Source of the DNA: SVFI01 sp045535935
GTDB taxonomy: Bacteria > Bacillota > Clostridia > Lachnospirales > Lachnospiraceae
DNA: 64,000 nucleotides
Direction of reading: 5' to 3'
NCBI GenBank assembly: GCA_045535935.1
Contig: JAZSMO010000048.1
Coordinates: 1 to 64,000 of the forward strand
This document shows, in pieces, positions 16,784 to 25,363 of this stretch. The notes beneath the pieces were generated by a model. It was not told the origin of the DNA. It worked only from the letters and a program-made list of their open reading frames with translations, and made no database searches. The position numbers and the translations under genes are program-made. How positions within the stretch are numbered: the first letter of the stretch is position 1; every line of letters starts with the position of its first letter.

Positions 16784-17923
16784 TTAACCTTTTCTGCCCA
16801 GACGCACGATGCATTCCACATGCGAAGTCATCGGGAACATATCGACCGGCTGAATTTTTTTTACGCCATACCCATGCTTTGTCAAATATGCAAGATCTCT
16901 GGCCAGCGTATCCGGTCCGCAGGAAATGTAAACGATCTTTTCCGGTGCCAGTTTGCAAACGGAAGACAGAAAAGCCTCATCACTTCCGCTTCGCGGCGGA
17001 TCCATAAAAACGACATCCGCCTTTTCCCTGCGCGAAGCCGCATCCACCATCCACTGCCCCGCATCCTGACACACAAACGATACGTTCTTTGCCTGATTTC
17101 TCCTTGCATTTTCTCTCGCATCCTTGACCGCCTCCGGATTTAATTCCACACCGAATACCTTTGCCGCACGCTGCGCCGCCACTAAAGCGATGGTTCCGAT
17201 GCCGCAATATGCATCTACCACCGTCTCTTTTCCGGTAAGCTGTGCCATCTCCATAGCCTTTGCATACAAAATCTCCGTCTGCTCCGGATTCACCTGATAA
17301 AACGACTGAGGGGACAGGCGAAACTTAACATTGCACAGAGTGTCTTCAATGTATCCTTTTCCGTAAAGGACAATATCTCTCTTACCGAGCACCATGGTCG
17401 TCCGCTTTTCATTGACATTGATCACGATCGTGCTGATTTCCGGATGAAGCTTTACCAGTGCCTTGGCAAAATTATTTTTGGAAGGCAAAATCGGCGATCT
17501 GAGCACGAGAATTACCATAATCTGTCCGGTTGCTTTTGAAACCCGGACCACCACATGTTTCAAAAGTCCTATATCCGTCTTTTCGTCGTAGGTTTTTATT
17601 TTAAAAGACTTGAGCAGGCTTCGGACAGACAGAATAATTTCATCCGCCTTCTCATGTTCAATCAGGCAACGGTCAATCTTGACGATCCGATGAGATTTTT
17701 CTTCATAGATACCGGAAATCGGACCGCCTTTTTCATAGCCGAATACCGCATGTACTTTATGACGGTACCGATACGGATCCTTCATCCCGATGATCGGATC
17801 CACTTTCCCGAATTTGCCGAGAAGATTTTGCATCTTTTTCTTTTTATCCTGCAGTTGTTTTTCATAGGGAACATCTATATATTGACAGCCCCCGCATTTT
17901 TTCATGTATGGACATTGTTTCAT
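16784..17923 (-). CDS. 23S rRNA (uracil-5-)-methyltransferase, RumA/RlmCD type
   Basis: A 379-residue SAM-dependent methyltransferase. The N-terminus MKQCPYMKKCGGCQYIDVPY carries the C-x5-C-x2-C Fe-S ligands; the fourth is in the CLIEHE region (about residue 86). Later motifs are SPQSFYQVNPEQTE, the SAM-binding VVDAYCGIGTIAL, MDPPRSGSDE and the catalytic ISCGPDTLARDL, with the nucleophilic cysteine. It lacks the N-terminal TRAM domain seen in many homologues. It methylates uridine C5 in 23S rRNA or tRNA; the exact site cannot be assigned. ATG 17923 has GAAGGAG upstream and lies just past the stop of the radical SAM gene. Confidence 0.9.
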   Translation of the reverse strand: MKQCPYMKKCGGCQYIDVPYEKQLQDKKKKMQNLLGKFGKVDPIIGMKDPYRYRHKVHAVFGYEKGGPISGIYEEKSHRIVKIDRCLIEHEKADEIILSVRSLLKSFKIKTYDEKTDIGLLKHVVVRVSKATGQIMVILVLRSPILPSKNNFAKALVKLHPEISTIVINVNEKRTTMVLGKRDIVLYGKGYIEDTLCNVKFRLSPQSFYQVNPEQTEILYAKAMEMAQLTGKETVVDAYCGIGTIALVAAQRAAKVFGVELNPEAVKDARENARRNQAKNVSFVCQDAGQWMVDAASRREKADVVFMDPPRSGSDEAFLSSVCKLAPEKIVYISCGPDTLARDLAYLTKHGYGVKKIQPVDMFPMTSHVECIVRLGRKG

Positions 17924-17925
17924 AA

Positions 17926-18822
17926 TCAAACTCCTTCGAGATCAAACGCAGGAATAAAGCTTTCCTTTGCCGTCTCTCCCTCCTGTATAAATGCATTGCT
18001 AACCCCAAGGTCAAGCGCATACCGGATCAGTCTTTCGTATTCTCTCTCTGTCACTTTTCGCAGCAGTTCCGGATATCTGTGCATGTTTTCGTTTTCCGCC
18101 ATCGGTGTATACTGGTTCATCAGGCTCAGATAAATGCGATCCCCGTAGGTCTCATACAAATACTTTATGATTTGTTTTGCCTCCTTTACCCTACCCGGAA
18201 GAAGGAGGTGACGCACAATCACGCCTTTTTGCATTATGCCGTTTTCATCAAACACGCACTCTCCTGTCTGCCTTACCATTTCTTCAATCGCCGCCATGGC
18301 CGCTTTAGGATAATCCGGAGCCTTCGAATACCGGGCGGCCGTATCCGCTTCCCAGTATTTAAAATCCGGTAAATATACGTCCACCAATCCGCTCAGCTTT
18401 CGCAGCATCTCCGGCTTTTCATAGCCGCTGCAATTATATACAAAAGGCAGAGCAAGCCCTCTGTCACGGGCCATCTTCATCGCCTCGCAAACAGACAAAA
18501 GATAATGATCCGGCGTCACAAGATTAATATTATTTGCTCCCTGCGCCTCCAACGAAAAGAAAATCTCCACCAGCCTTTCCACTGTGATTTCCTTTCCTGT
18601 CTCTCCGCCGGAAATGGAAGCATTCTGGCAAAATACACATCCGAGACTGCACCCGGAAAAGAAAACCGCACCGGATCCTTTTTCTCCGGAAATACATGGT
18701 TCCTCCCACATGTGCAGTGCAGCTCTTGCAAGCTGCATCTGCTCCTTCACATGGCAGGCTCCTCCCTTCTGTTTTCTGTCTATATGACATTCCCTCGGAC
18801 ATAAATTGCAATCTTTGTACAT
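17926..18822 (-). CDS. Radical SAM protein, PflX-like (pyruvate formate-lyase activating enzyme-like)
   Basis: A 298-residue protein. MYKDCNLCPRECHIDRKQ at the N-terminus has two cysteine pairs, and FSGCSLGCVFCQNASISGG carries the CxxxCxxC motif that binds the radical SAM [4Fe-4S] cluster. The later NLVTPDHYLL and VYLPDFKYWE motifs match the COG1313 'uncharacterised Fe-S protein PflX' group. The substrate is unknown. It is directly followed by, and effectively coupled to, the rRNA methyltransferase gene. Confidence 0.85.
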   Translation of the reverse strand: MYKDCNLCPRECHIDRKQKGGACHVKEQMQLARAALHMWEEPCISGEKGSGAVFFSGCSLGCVFCQNASISGGETGKEITVERLVEIFFSLEAQGANNINLVTPDHYLLSVCEAMKMARDRGLALPFVYNCSGYEKPEMLRKLSGLVDVYLPDFKYWEADTAARYSKAPDYPKAAMAAIEEMVRQTGECVFDENGIMQKGVIVRHLLLPGRVKEAKQIIKYLYETYGDRIYLSLMNQYTPMAENENMHRYPELLRKVTEREYERLIRYALDLGVSNAFIQEGETAKESFIPAFDLEGV

Positions 18823-18904
18823 CTCACCATTCTCTTTCTGATCCTGTCAGATATAGTATAGCAAAAATAACGTTCTCTTTCCATTGCGAATTATCCGAAA
18901 CACA

Positions 18905-19813
18905 TCAGCAGTAGCTGACATGTTCATAAACGCAGGATCTGATATGGTCCTCCTCTCTGTCGTAAAAATACACATGATCCGCAAGCACCTCCTTCGGATC
19001 CACCTGTGTTTCATTGACTTCCTGCACCATCTCATTCAGTCTTCCGCCTTCCGTACCGCTTTCCGGAACAAGGATAACTTCATGGATACTGCTTGGAATA
19101 ATATAGACATTTTTCCCAAGGGCATTTGCAAAATTACGGATCACATTCGGATACGCCATGGTCGCTGCCCCGTTCATTTTCATCGGATTGGTCATAACAT
19201 ACATCGGAACGTCTTCCTTGATGCACTCCTCATTCCTGACCGCATCTCCCATCATCTGCTCAATAATCTCCCGCATCCCGGTGATCGCCGCCGGAAGCAG
19301 CACCGGCGTATTTTTGCAGGCCTCCTTATAAATGTCACCTTTTGTGACATTCCACATTTTCAAATGGGAATCATGAATTAATATCGTGGCATTTCCCACC
19401 TCTTCATTGTGAGCGAGATAATAAAATACCATCGCCAGATCCATATACTCATAATACGGGATTTTTTGCAACAGCTTCTCATTCTTATCTTTGTTCACCA
19501 GCTTGAATACAATTTTCCCTTTTGCTTTTTCGTAGTTCACAAAAAAGCCGACATCCAAAGACTCTTCCAACCGGTATTCCTTATTTCTCCGAATGATCTC
19601 CATCGCCAGCAATTCCAACTCTACCCCTTCCCGGTACGCTTCATAAAACTCCTTCAGATAAATGGTCGGCGAAATATTTTTATCCTTTTCCACAATGCTG
19701 ATTGCCTCTTCCGTAATCCCGTTATTTTTCATGATTGAGTTCATCTCAACCCTTTGATCTCCCGGTATCATCTTTTTAATTTCTTCTACTATTTTTTTTG
19801 AAAATTCTTTCAT
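18905..19813 (-). CDS. DUF5688 family protein
   Basis: A 302-residue soluble protein with no signal peptide. The start MKEFSKKIVEEIKKMIPGDQ, the central NPTIYL-type region (NISPTIYLKEFYEAYREG) and the segment PMYVMTNPMKMNGAATMAYP match the DUF5688 family as I recall it, which is common in Lachnospiraceae and often present in several copies. No catalytic motif or function is known to me. The RBS is CGGAGGA. A promoter could not be assigned with confidence. Confidence 0.7.
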   Translation of the reverse strand: MKEFSKKIVEEIKKMIPGDQRVEMNSIMKNNGITEEAISIVEKDKNISPTIYLKEFYEAYREGVELELLAMEIIRRNKEYRLEESLDVGFFVNYEKAKGKIVFKLVNKDKNEKLLQKIPYYEYMDLAMVFYYLAHNEEVGNATILIHDSHLKMWNVTKGDIYKEACKNTPVLLPAAITGMREIIEQMMGDAVRNEECIKEDVPMYVMTNPMKMNGAATMAYPNVIRNFANALGKNVYIIPSSIHEVILVPESGTEGGRLNEMVQEVNETQVDPKEVLADHVYFYDREEDHIRSCVYEHVSYC

Positions 19814-19868
19814 ATGTACTGTCCTCCGTCAGAAATGATTTTGATTTGTTTTAGATATGAAGCATAAA

Positions 19869-19898
19869 AAAAGACAATGAATCTCTTCATTGTCTTTT
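19869..19898 (-). terminator. Terminator of efp
   Basis: A 13-bp perfect stem AAAAGACAATGAA/TTCATTGTCTTTT with a four-base loop is followed by T residues on the minus strand, 28 bp past the efp stop. Confidence 0.9.
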
Positions 19899-19925
19899 AG
19901 GCTTTTTAACTGTAACTATCAGTTA

Positions 19926-20483
19926 TTATACACGAGAAAGATATTCTCCTGTACGTGTATCGATTTTGATTACGTCATTCTGGTTTACGAATAATGGTAC
20001 ATAAACAGTCGCACCTGTCTCAACAACAGCCGGTTTGGTAGCACCTGTCGCTGTATCTCCTTTAAATCCAGGCTCTGTCTCTGTGATCTCCAGTTCAACA
20101 AACAATGGCGGCTCTACCGCAAACACCTTGCCGTTGTGTGAACACATTTTTACCATTTCGTTTTCTTTTACAAATTTCATGGCATCGCCGACTGCATCCT
20201 GATTGAGTGCAACCTGCTCGAATGTCTCAGCATCCATAAAGTTGTAAAGGTCACCATCTGAATAAAGATACTGCATATCCTTTCTGTCGATACGCGCCTG
20301 TGGACATTTCTCAGTCGGTCGGAACGTCTTTTCAACTACACCGCCACTGATAATGTTTTTTAATTTGGTACGTACGAAAGCAGCTCCCTTACCCGGTTTT
20401 ACATGCTGGAATTCGATGATCTGGTAAATATTACCCTCTACTTCAATCGTAACGCCATTTCTGAAATCACCTGCAGAAATCAT
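19926..20483 (-). CDS. efp: Translation elongation factor P
   Basis: A 185-residue protein with the three beta-barrel domains of EF-P: KOW-like N-terminus (MISAGDFRNGVTIEVEGNIY), the loop PGKGAAFVRTKLKN that carries the modifiable residue at its tip (Lys32 region, KPGKGAA), and the C-terminal OB domain ending IKIDTRTGEYLSRV. EF-P rescues ribosomes stalled at polyproline. It has its own promoter and terminator and is monocistronic. Confidence 0.98.
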   Translation of the reverse strand: MISAGDFRNGVTIEVEGNIYQIIEFQHVKPGKGAAFVRTKLKNIISGGVVEKTFRPTEKCPQARIDRKDMQYLYSDGDLYNFMDAETFEQVALNQDAVGDAMKFVKENEMVKMCSHNGKVFAVEPPLFVELEITETEPGFKGDTATGATKPAVVETGATVYVPLFVNQNDVIKIDTRTGEYLSRV

Positions 20484-20527
20484 AATCTATTTTCCTCCTA
20501 AAATTTTTCACTACACAATTCTTTACT

Positions 20528-20556
20528 AGTGTATACTAAATTATTACTTTTTTCAA
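20528..20556 (-). promoter_or_regulatory. efp promoter
   Basis: On the minus strand TTGAAA (20551-20556) and TACACT (20528-20533) are separated by 17 bp, beginning immediately after the aroQ stop codon. AGGAGG follows before the efp ATG. Confidence 0.7.
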
Positions 20557-21000
20557 CTACTTTTTTCGTGCCAGTTCGATCGCCGCATCGATTGCTTCCA
20601 GATACCCCGCAAAGCCGTGTCCGTAAATCTGTTTATCACATCCGTCCTTCGTCAGCGACACCTTGCGGAACCCTTCTCTCTTTGTGATATCGGAAATATG
20701 TATCTCGATTTTCGGGATGGTCGTCACAGAAGAAAGGGCATCAAAAAGAGCATAACTGTAATGTGTCAGTGCCCCCGGATTGATTACAATACCATCCGTC
20801 CCGTCAAAGTAAGCCTCCTGGATCCAATCAATCAACTGTCCCTCATGATTGCTTTGCTTCGCCACAAGTTCAAATCCTTCTTTATCCGCTTTTTCCTGTA
20901 GCATATCCAAAAGATCCTGGTACGTCTGTTTCCCGTAAATTTCCGGTTCACGAATCCCGAGGAAATTAAGATTCGGACCGTTTAATACCAATATTTTCAT
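20557..21000 (-). CDS. aroQ: Type II 3-dehydroquinate dehydratase
   Basis: A 147-residue protein with MKILVLNGPNLNFLGIREPEIYG at the start, the flexible catalytic lid with Arg and Tyr, then NHEGQLIDWIQEA, VINPGALTHYSYAL and EIHISDITKREGFR. It converts 3-dehydroquinate to 3-dehydroshikimate in the shikimate pathway. The start overlaps the aroK stop by four bases. It is the last gene of the aroE-aroK-aroQ run. Confidence 0.97.
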   Translation of the reverse strand: MKILVLNGPNLNFLGIREPEIYGKQTYQDLLDMLQEKADKEGFELVAKQSNHEGQLIDWIQEAYFDGTDGIVINPGALTHYSYALFDALSSVTTIPKIEIHISDITKREGFRKVSLTKDGCDKQIYGHGFAGYLEAIDAAIELARKK

Positions 21001-21506
21001 TTTGAAACTGCCTCCTCTATCTCGTCTAATATCTGATCAAAACTTTTTCCATCCACATCAATCACAATTTCTGCCGCCGACGCGTAGACAGGTCCGCGTG
21101 CATCCAGCATCGTCTTTATTTTCTCTTTCGGATTGTCGCACTGCAAAAGAGGTCTTGTCGTATCTCCTTTCAGTCTCTCATAAATCGTTTCCGGTGTTGC
21201 GCAAAGATAGACGGCCTTCCCTAATTTCCGGATCAGTGTCCGATTCTCTTCTCTCAACACCAATCCTCCGCCGACCGCAATCACATAGTCCTGTTTATTC
21301 TCAAAAAGACGTTTCAAACACTCTGTCTCCATATCACGGAACGCTTCCTCACCGTCTGCTTCAAAAATTTCATTGATCGTCCTTAGCTGCTGTTTCTCGA
21401 TCATTTTATCTGTATCTGTGTAAGGCATTTTTAGTCGATAGGACAACCGTCTCCCCACCGTACTTTTTCCGCATCCCATATATCCGATCAAAATAATATT
21501 ACTCAT
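20997..21506 (-). CDS. aroK: Shikimate kinase
   Basis: A 169-residue P-loop kinase: IILIGYMGCGKSTVGRRLS (Walker A), the shikimate-binding DTDKMIEKQ with aspartate, GEEAFRDMETECLKRL and VIAVGGGLVLREENR, and the lid arginine in GDTTRPLL. It phosphorylates shikimate to shikimate 3-phosphate. It overlaps the neighbouring aroE and aroQ genes, so the three are translationally coupled. Confidence 0.97.
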   Translation of the reverse strand: MSNIILIGYMGCGKSTVGRRLSYRLKMPYTDTDKMIEKQQLRTINEIFEADGEEAFRDMETECLKRLFENKQDYVIAVGGGLVLREENRTLIRKLGKAVYLCATPETIYERLKGDTTRPLLQCDNPKEKIKTMLDARGPVYASAAEIVIDVDGKSFDQILDEIEEAVSK

Positions 21507-22371
21507 AAATTCCCATTTCTTCTTTCATCTTTAGTAAAATCGGCTCTACCTGCTCTTCTGTCACATCACACCCGTTCCAAAGCTCATACGCAATGATGCC
21601 TTGATACAGAAGCATCTTCAGCCCGTTCATCGTCTTTCCGCCATGAGCCTTCACCAGCTTCATAAACTGTGTCTCATACGGACGATAAATCAAGTCGACT
21701 CCGGTATGTATCTTATCATAAATCGGCCCGTCTGCAACAACCACATCCGTCACATTCGGATAAAGCCCCACACTGGTACACTGAATAGCAAGAAACGTTT
21801 CTTCTTCCAGTGCTGTGATATCCTCATACCTGCACGCCGCAATCTCTGTTCCCGGAACCTGCCCGCGGATTTCCGCAGCGATTTCTTCCGCTTTTTGAAG
21901 GGTACGGTTACAAATATAAATCTTTGACGCCCCACAGGTTGCGCAAAGAAATGCAACTGCCCTGGCTGCACCGCCCGCACCAAGCAAAAGCACATTCTCA
22001 TCTTTGATCCGGATGCCCTCTGTCTGCATGGCGCGGAACAGCCCTGACATATCCGTGTTATAGCCCTTATATCCGTCCTCTTCATATACAAGTGTGTTGA
22101 CTGCGCCGATTTTTTCCGCCAGCGGATCGATATTATTTAAATACGGAATCACTGCACTTTTGTGCGGTACCGTCACATTCATTCCCAAAATGTGAAGTGC
22201 ATGTCCGCCTTTTATTGCATCTTCTACCCGGTCTTCTTCCACCAGAAAAGGAACGTAAACTAAATTCATTCCCAGCATCTGCGCCAGATTGTTATGTATG
22301 ACCGGAGACAATGTATGCTCCACCGGATTCCCTATGAGTCCGCAGGTTCTTGTTTTTCCATCAATCTTCAT
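21499..22371 (-). CDS. aroE: Shikimate dehydrogenase (NADP+)
   Basis: A 290-residue protein. GLIGNPVEHTLSPVIHNN binds shikimate, GMNVTVPHKSAVIPYL contains the catalytic lysine, and VLLLGAGGAARAVAFL followed by CNRTLQKAEE binds NADPH. It reduces 3-dehydroshikimate. The start at 22371 has GAGGTTGATAGA before it; the frame is open 13 codons further but with no RBS and into the upstream yqeG gene. Confidence 0.96.
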   Translation of the reverse strand: MKIDGKTRTCGLIGNPVEHTLSPVIHNNLAQMLGMNLVYVPFLVEEDRVEDAIKGGHALHILGMNVTVPHKSAVIPYLNNIDPLAEKIGAVNTLVYEEDGYKGYNTDMSGLFRAMQTEGIRIKDENVLLLGAGGAARAVAFLCATCGASKIYICNRTLQKAEEIAAEIRGQVPGTEIAACRYEDITALEEETFLAIQCTSVGLYPNVTDVVVADGPIYDKIHTGVDLIYRPYETQFMKLVKAHGGKTMNGLKMLLYQGIIAYELWNGCDVTEEQVEPILLKMKEEMGIYE

Positions 22372-22375
22372 TCTA

Positions 22376-22873
22376 TCAACCTCTTGCTTTTTTATAAAAA
22401 TGCAACACAATTTTTTCCAGATAACGTTTCAGCACTATCTGAATTTCTTCCTTTTTGTCAATCGGTTTGACGAGAATCGAATAAATCCCTGCTCTGTTCG
22501 CCCCCCAGACATCCGTAAAAAGCTGATCTCCCACAAAAAGTGTATTTTTCTGCGTGCTTCCCATCAGAACCATAGCTGCATGATAGTTTTTGGTTCCCGG
22601 TTTTCCCGCCTTATAAATATATTTCACATGTACTGCATCATTAAACATTTTCACTCTCGGCTCTTTATTGTTGGAAAGCAGCATAATTTCATATCCGAGC
22701 GCCTTCAATTTTTCAATGAGCGCTATGCTTCTCTCATCCGCCGGCGCCCCGTGCTCCACCAGTGTATTGTCAATATCAAAAATAACCGCCCGATACCCTG
22801 CATTACGGAACTTTTCAAAATCAATCTCATACGTAGATTCCCTATATTCTTTCGGATAAAATTGTTCTAACAT
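22376..22873 (-). CDS. yqeG: YqeG family HAD IIIA-type phosphatase
   Basis: A 165-residue protein of the HAD superfamily. AVIFDIDNTLVEHG is motif I (nucleophile and acid/base aspartates), MLLSNNKEPR motif II, AGKPGTKNYHAAM motif III and FVGDQLFTDVWGANRAGI motif IV. The family dephosphorylates phosphatidylglycerophosphate or small phosphometabolites. In many Firmicutes it sits just before aroE, as here, with a 4-bp gap. RBS GAGGAG. Confidence 0.93.
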   Translation of the reverse strand: MLEQFYPKEYRESTYEIDFEKFRNAGYRAVIFDIDNTLVEHGAPADERSIALIEKLKALGYEIMLLSNNKEPRVKMFNDAVHVKYIYKAGKPGTKNYHAAMVLMGSTQKNTLFVGDQLFTDVWGANRAGIYSILVKPIDKKEEIQIVLKRYLEKIVLHFYKKARG

Positions 22874-22901
22874 ATCTACTCCTCATGTATTATCTCAAAA
22901 A

Positions 22902-22923
22902 AAGACACCTAAAAAGGTGTCTT
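22902..22923 (-). terminator. Terminator after the 22931-23335 gene
   Basis: A 9-bp stem AAGACACCT/AGGTGTCTT with a four-base loop and a following T-run on the minus strand, 8 bp past the stop. Confidence 0.88.
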
Positions 22924-22930
22924 CTCTCTG

Positions 22931-23335
22931 CTATTTCTGCACCACCACACCATCCGGCGTTGTTACTACCGGACTTTCGAAGGCCTGTGGCCCGACAAAA
23001 TACTGGTACTGCTCCAAAACTTTATCTTTCTGCATATCGGAAATAGCGCTCATCATATCCAAATTTTCAAGAGCAGCATCTTTTCCGATATAGTCATAAG
23101 TCTCATTTGCATTGAAAGTTAAGGAAATGTCCTCAAGGTCTGCCATACGCGGCGCCTTACTCTGAGGCGCTGATGTATATTCCTGCTGTGCACCGGCTCC
23201 GACTGCTGTCAGATTATCCTGCGCTGCCTTCTCCATGTCCTGTCTTTTCACGTCTTCTACGGAAACAGGCTGAATCTGCGGCATTCTGTACTGATTATAA
23301 AAACCGCCGTACATACCGATCTTATCCATTGACAT
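22931..23335 (-). CDS. Hypothetical protein
   Basis: A 134-residue soluble protein with strong RBS AAAGGAGG and its own terminator, so it is very likely a real gene. The N-terminus is rich in Met, Tyr and Gln (MYGGFYNQYRMPQIQPV). The middle contains charged residues, and a conserved-looking C-terminal block (NETYDYIGKDAALENLDMM, then DMQKDKVLEQYQYFVG) is predicted helical. No signal peptide, membrane segment or known domain is seen. I do not recognise the family. The nearest gene is nrdR, 63 bp upstream. Confidence 0.75.
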   Translation of the reverse strand: MSMDKIGMYGGFYNQYRMPQIQPVSVEDVKRQDMEKAAQDNLTAVGAGAQQEYTSAPQSKAPRMADLEDISLTFNANETYDYIGKDAALENLDMMSAISDMQKDKVLEQYQYFVGPQAFESPVVTTPDGVVVQK

Positions 23336-23398
23336 ACATCACACCTCCTTTATCTTTCTGTATCATATATCGGCAAAACCGCCGATAACTTTAATCTT

Positions 23399-23851
23399 TT
23401 ACTTATTCAACACGCTCTTAAGCTCATCCATAAATGTATTAATATCTTTAAACTCACGATAAACCGACGCAAAACGCACATAGGCAACTGCTTCGAGATT
23501 TTTGAGTTTATCCATCAAAAGCTCTCCGATCACGCTGCTGGAAATTTCTTTTTCTTCTCTGTTGAAGATTTCTGTTTCCACCTCATCCACAAGCTGATTG
23601 ATCTGATTGGCACTGATCGGTCTCTTGTGACACGCACGAAGCACTCCCGCTTCAATCTTGGAACGGTCATAAGTCTCTCTGTTATTATCTTTCTTAATTA
23701 CAATCAGAGGAATTGTCTCTACCTTTTCATATGTAGTAAAACGCTTTGCGCATTCATCGCACACACGTCTTCTTCGAATGGAATTATTCTCATCCGCAGG
23801 TCTTGAATCAATTACTCTCGTGTTTTCATGTCCACAAAACGGGCATTTCAT
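23399..23851 (-). CDS. nrdR: Transcriptional regulator NrdR
   Basis: A 150-residue repressor of ribonucleotide reductase genes. The N-terminal zinc ribbon is MKCPFCGHENTRVIDSRPADENNSIRRRRVCDEC, followed by an ATP-cone domain beginning PLIVIKKDNNRETYDRSKI that senses dATP/ATP. No nrd gene lies in the window, so it acts in trans. It has a strong promoter at 23899-23927. Confidence 0.98.
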   Translation of the reverse strand: MKCPFCGHENTRVIDSRPADENNSIRRRRVCDECAKRFTTYEKVETIPLIVIKKDNNRETYDRSKIEAGVLRACHKRPISANQINQLVDEVETEIFNREEKEISSSVIGELLMDKLKNLEAVAYVRFASVYREFKDINTFMDELKSVLNK

Positions 23852-23898
23852 ATTTTTTCACCTCATCCAATGTACTTATGTTAACAACATTCCATTTT

Positions 23899-23927
23899 AG
23901 TATAACGGATTGAAATAATTATGTCAA
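23899..23927 (-). promoter_or_regulatory. nrdR promoter
   Basis: On the minus strand TTGACA (23922-23927) and TATACT (23899-23904) are separated by 17 bp, immediately downstream of the ymxH stop codon. Confidence 0.82.
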
Positions 23928-23929
23928 CT

Positions 23930-24157
23930 TCAAACTTCCACAAGAATAATATCCGGCCCGATTTGTTTGATTTTTTGATAAGGAATCGTTATTTCTTCTC
24001 CTATCCCAAAAAAGCCTTTTAAACCGCATCGCTCGCGGACAATCAACTGACAAATACACCCGCTGCAGGAATCGAACTCCAAATTAAAAACATTCCCCAA
24101 TTTTCGACAATCCCTGATGCTGATTACTTCTTTTTGACAAAAATCATCCAGATACAT
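23930..24157 (-). CDS. YlmC/YmxH family sporulation protein (PRC-barrel fold)
   Basis: A 75-residue protein, MYLDDFCQKEVISIRDCRKLGNVFNLEFDS at the start and ending IPYQKIKQIGPDIILVEV. This is the single PRC-barrel-like domain of the YlmC/YmxH family, whose members are annotated as sporulation-associated. It has cysteines at CSGCICQL in the middle. The ATG at 24157 is preceded by AAGGG; the upstream-open frame has no RBS and is rich in unlikely residues. Confidence 0.85.
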   Translation of the reverse strand: MYLDDFCQKEVISIRDCRKLGNVFNLEFDSCSGCICQLIVRERCGLKGFFGIGEEITIPYQKIKQIGPDIILVEV

Positions 24158-24218
24158 ACTTTCACCCTTTTTATTACTAATATACGCACGCTGCCTCCGG
24201 ATGTGAAAGAACACAAAA

Positions 24219-24273
24219 AAGAGCCCTGCAGACATATCGATTACTTTCGCATCACATGACCTGCAAGACTCTT
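24219..24273 (-). terminator. Terminator of xerD
   Basis: A 13-bp stem with two G-U pairs (24219-24231 with 24261-24273) encloses a long loop and ends in a T-run on the minus strand, 14 bp past the stop. Confidence 0.75.
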
Positions 24274-24286
24274 ATATATTCTACTT

Positions 24287-25171
24287 TTATCCTCGCGGAT
24301 GTGCTTTTGCATACACCTCGCGAATTCTGTTGTGATTCATATTGGCGTATATCTGTGTTGTGGAAATATCGGAATGACCGAGCATCTCCTGCACACTCTT
24401 CAAATCCGCACCGTTCTCCACCAAGTGTGCGGCAAAGGAATGGCGTAATGTGTGCGGCGTGATATCTGCTGTAATCCCCGCCTTCTTTGCATAAAACTTA
24501 ATCAATTTCCAAAATCCCTGTCGACTCATCGGTTTTCCGGAACAATTGGCAAACAATACATCCGAGGACTTGTCCTCCACCATTTCTTCTCTCGTACCGT
24601 CCATATAACGCGCAAGCGCTGCTTTTGCTTTATTGCCGAACGGAATCATTCTCTCTTTGTGCGAATCCTTGCACATAATAAAACTCATGGAAAGATTAAC
24701 ATCCGAAATCTTTAATGTAATCAACTCCGTCACACGGATACCTGTTGCATATAAAAGCTCCAGCATAGCCTTGTCCCTGATCTCCTTCGGAGAATCTCCG
24801 CTTGCCTGCTCCAAAAGTGCTGCCACCTCATCCATGGAAAGTATCTCTGGAACTTTCTTTTCAATTTTTGGCGCTTTTAAATTCTGTGAGGCATCTGCCG
24901 ACACCTTTCCCTGCTGAAGCATATACTGAAAAAATGCCTTAATCGATGCAATATTTCTGGATACGGTCGCCGCTGCAAATTTCTGGCTCTTCAAATCCTT
25001 GATATACTCATCCAGATCTTCTGCCTTTACAGCCGAAACCGACATAATACCTCTCTGTTCCATAAACAGACATACTTTGGCCAGATCCCGCTTATATGAT
25101 AATTCCGTATTGTTCGAAGTTTTCTTAACATTATGTAAATATGAAATAAACTCCTGTACATCCTTTTTCAT
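24287..25171 (-). CDS. xerD: Site-specific tyrosine recombinase XerD
   Basis: A 294-residue recombinase. An N-terminal SAM-like core-binding domain (FISYLHNVKKTSNNTELSYKRDL) is followed by the catalytic domain with the R-K-H-R-H-Y residues: the arginine in ATGIRVTELI, HTLRHSFAAHL, LGHSDISTTQIYANM. With a XerC partner it resolves chromosome dimers at dif, and it may serve mobile elements. In Bacillus the same neighbourhood (nudF, spoIIM, then xerD) occurs. The ATG at 25171 is chosen because the upstream codons would start with TTG and lack an RBS. Confidence 0.9.
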   Translation of the reverse strand: MKKDVQEFISYLHNVKKTSNNTELSYKRDLAKVCLFMEQRGIMSVSAVKAEDLDEYIKDLKSQKFAAATVSRNIASIKAFFQYMLQQGKVSADASQNLKAPKIEKKVPEILSMDEVAALLEQASGDSPKEIRDKAMLELLYATGIRVTELITLKISDVNLSMSFIMCKDSHKERMIPFGNKAKAALARYMDGTREEMVEDKSSDVLFANCSGKPMSRQGFWKLIKFYAKKAGITADITPHTLRHSFAAHLVENGADLKSVQEMLGHSDISTTQIYANMNHNRIREVYAKAHPRG

Positions 25172-25363
25172 AAAAATGAAACCCTTCCTCACCAAGTAGT
25201 TATGTCATCTAAACAGACGTCTGAAATTCATTATACGGGTAAAACCAAATAAAATCAAATACTATTTTGCCGCAAAAAATAGCTTTTTTACTGCAAAAAC
25301 AGCACAAATCGCAACATGTGGATTCTTATTTTTTCATCGGGCACTACATCTTGTAAAATTTTT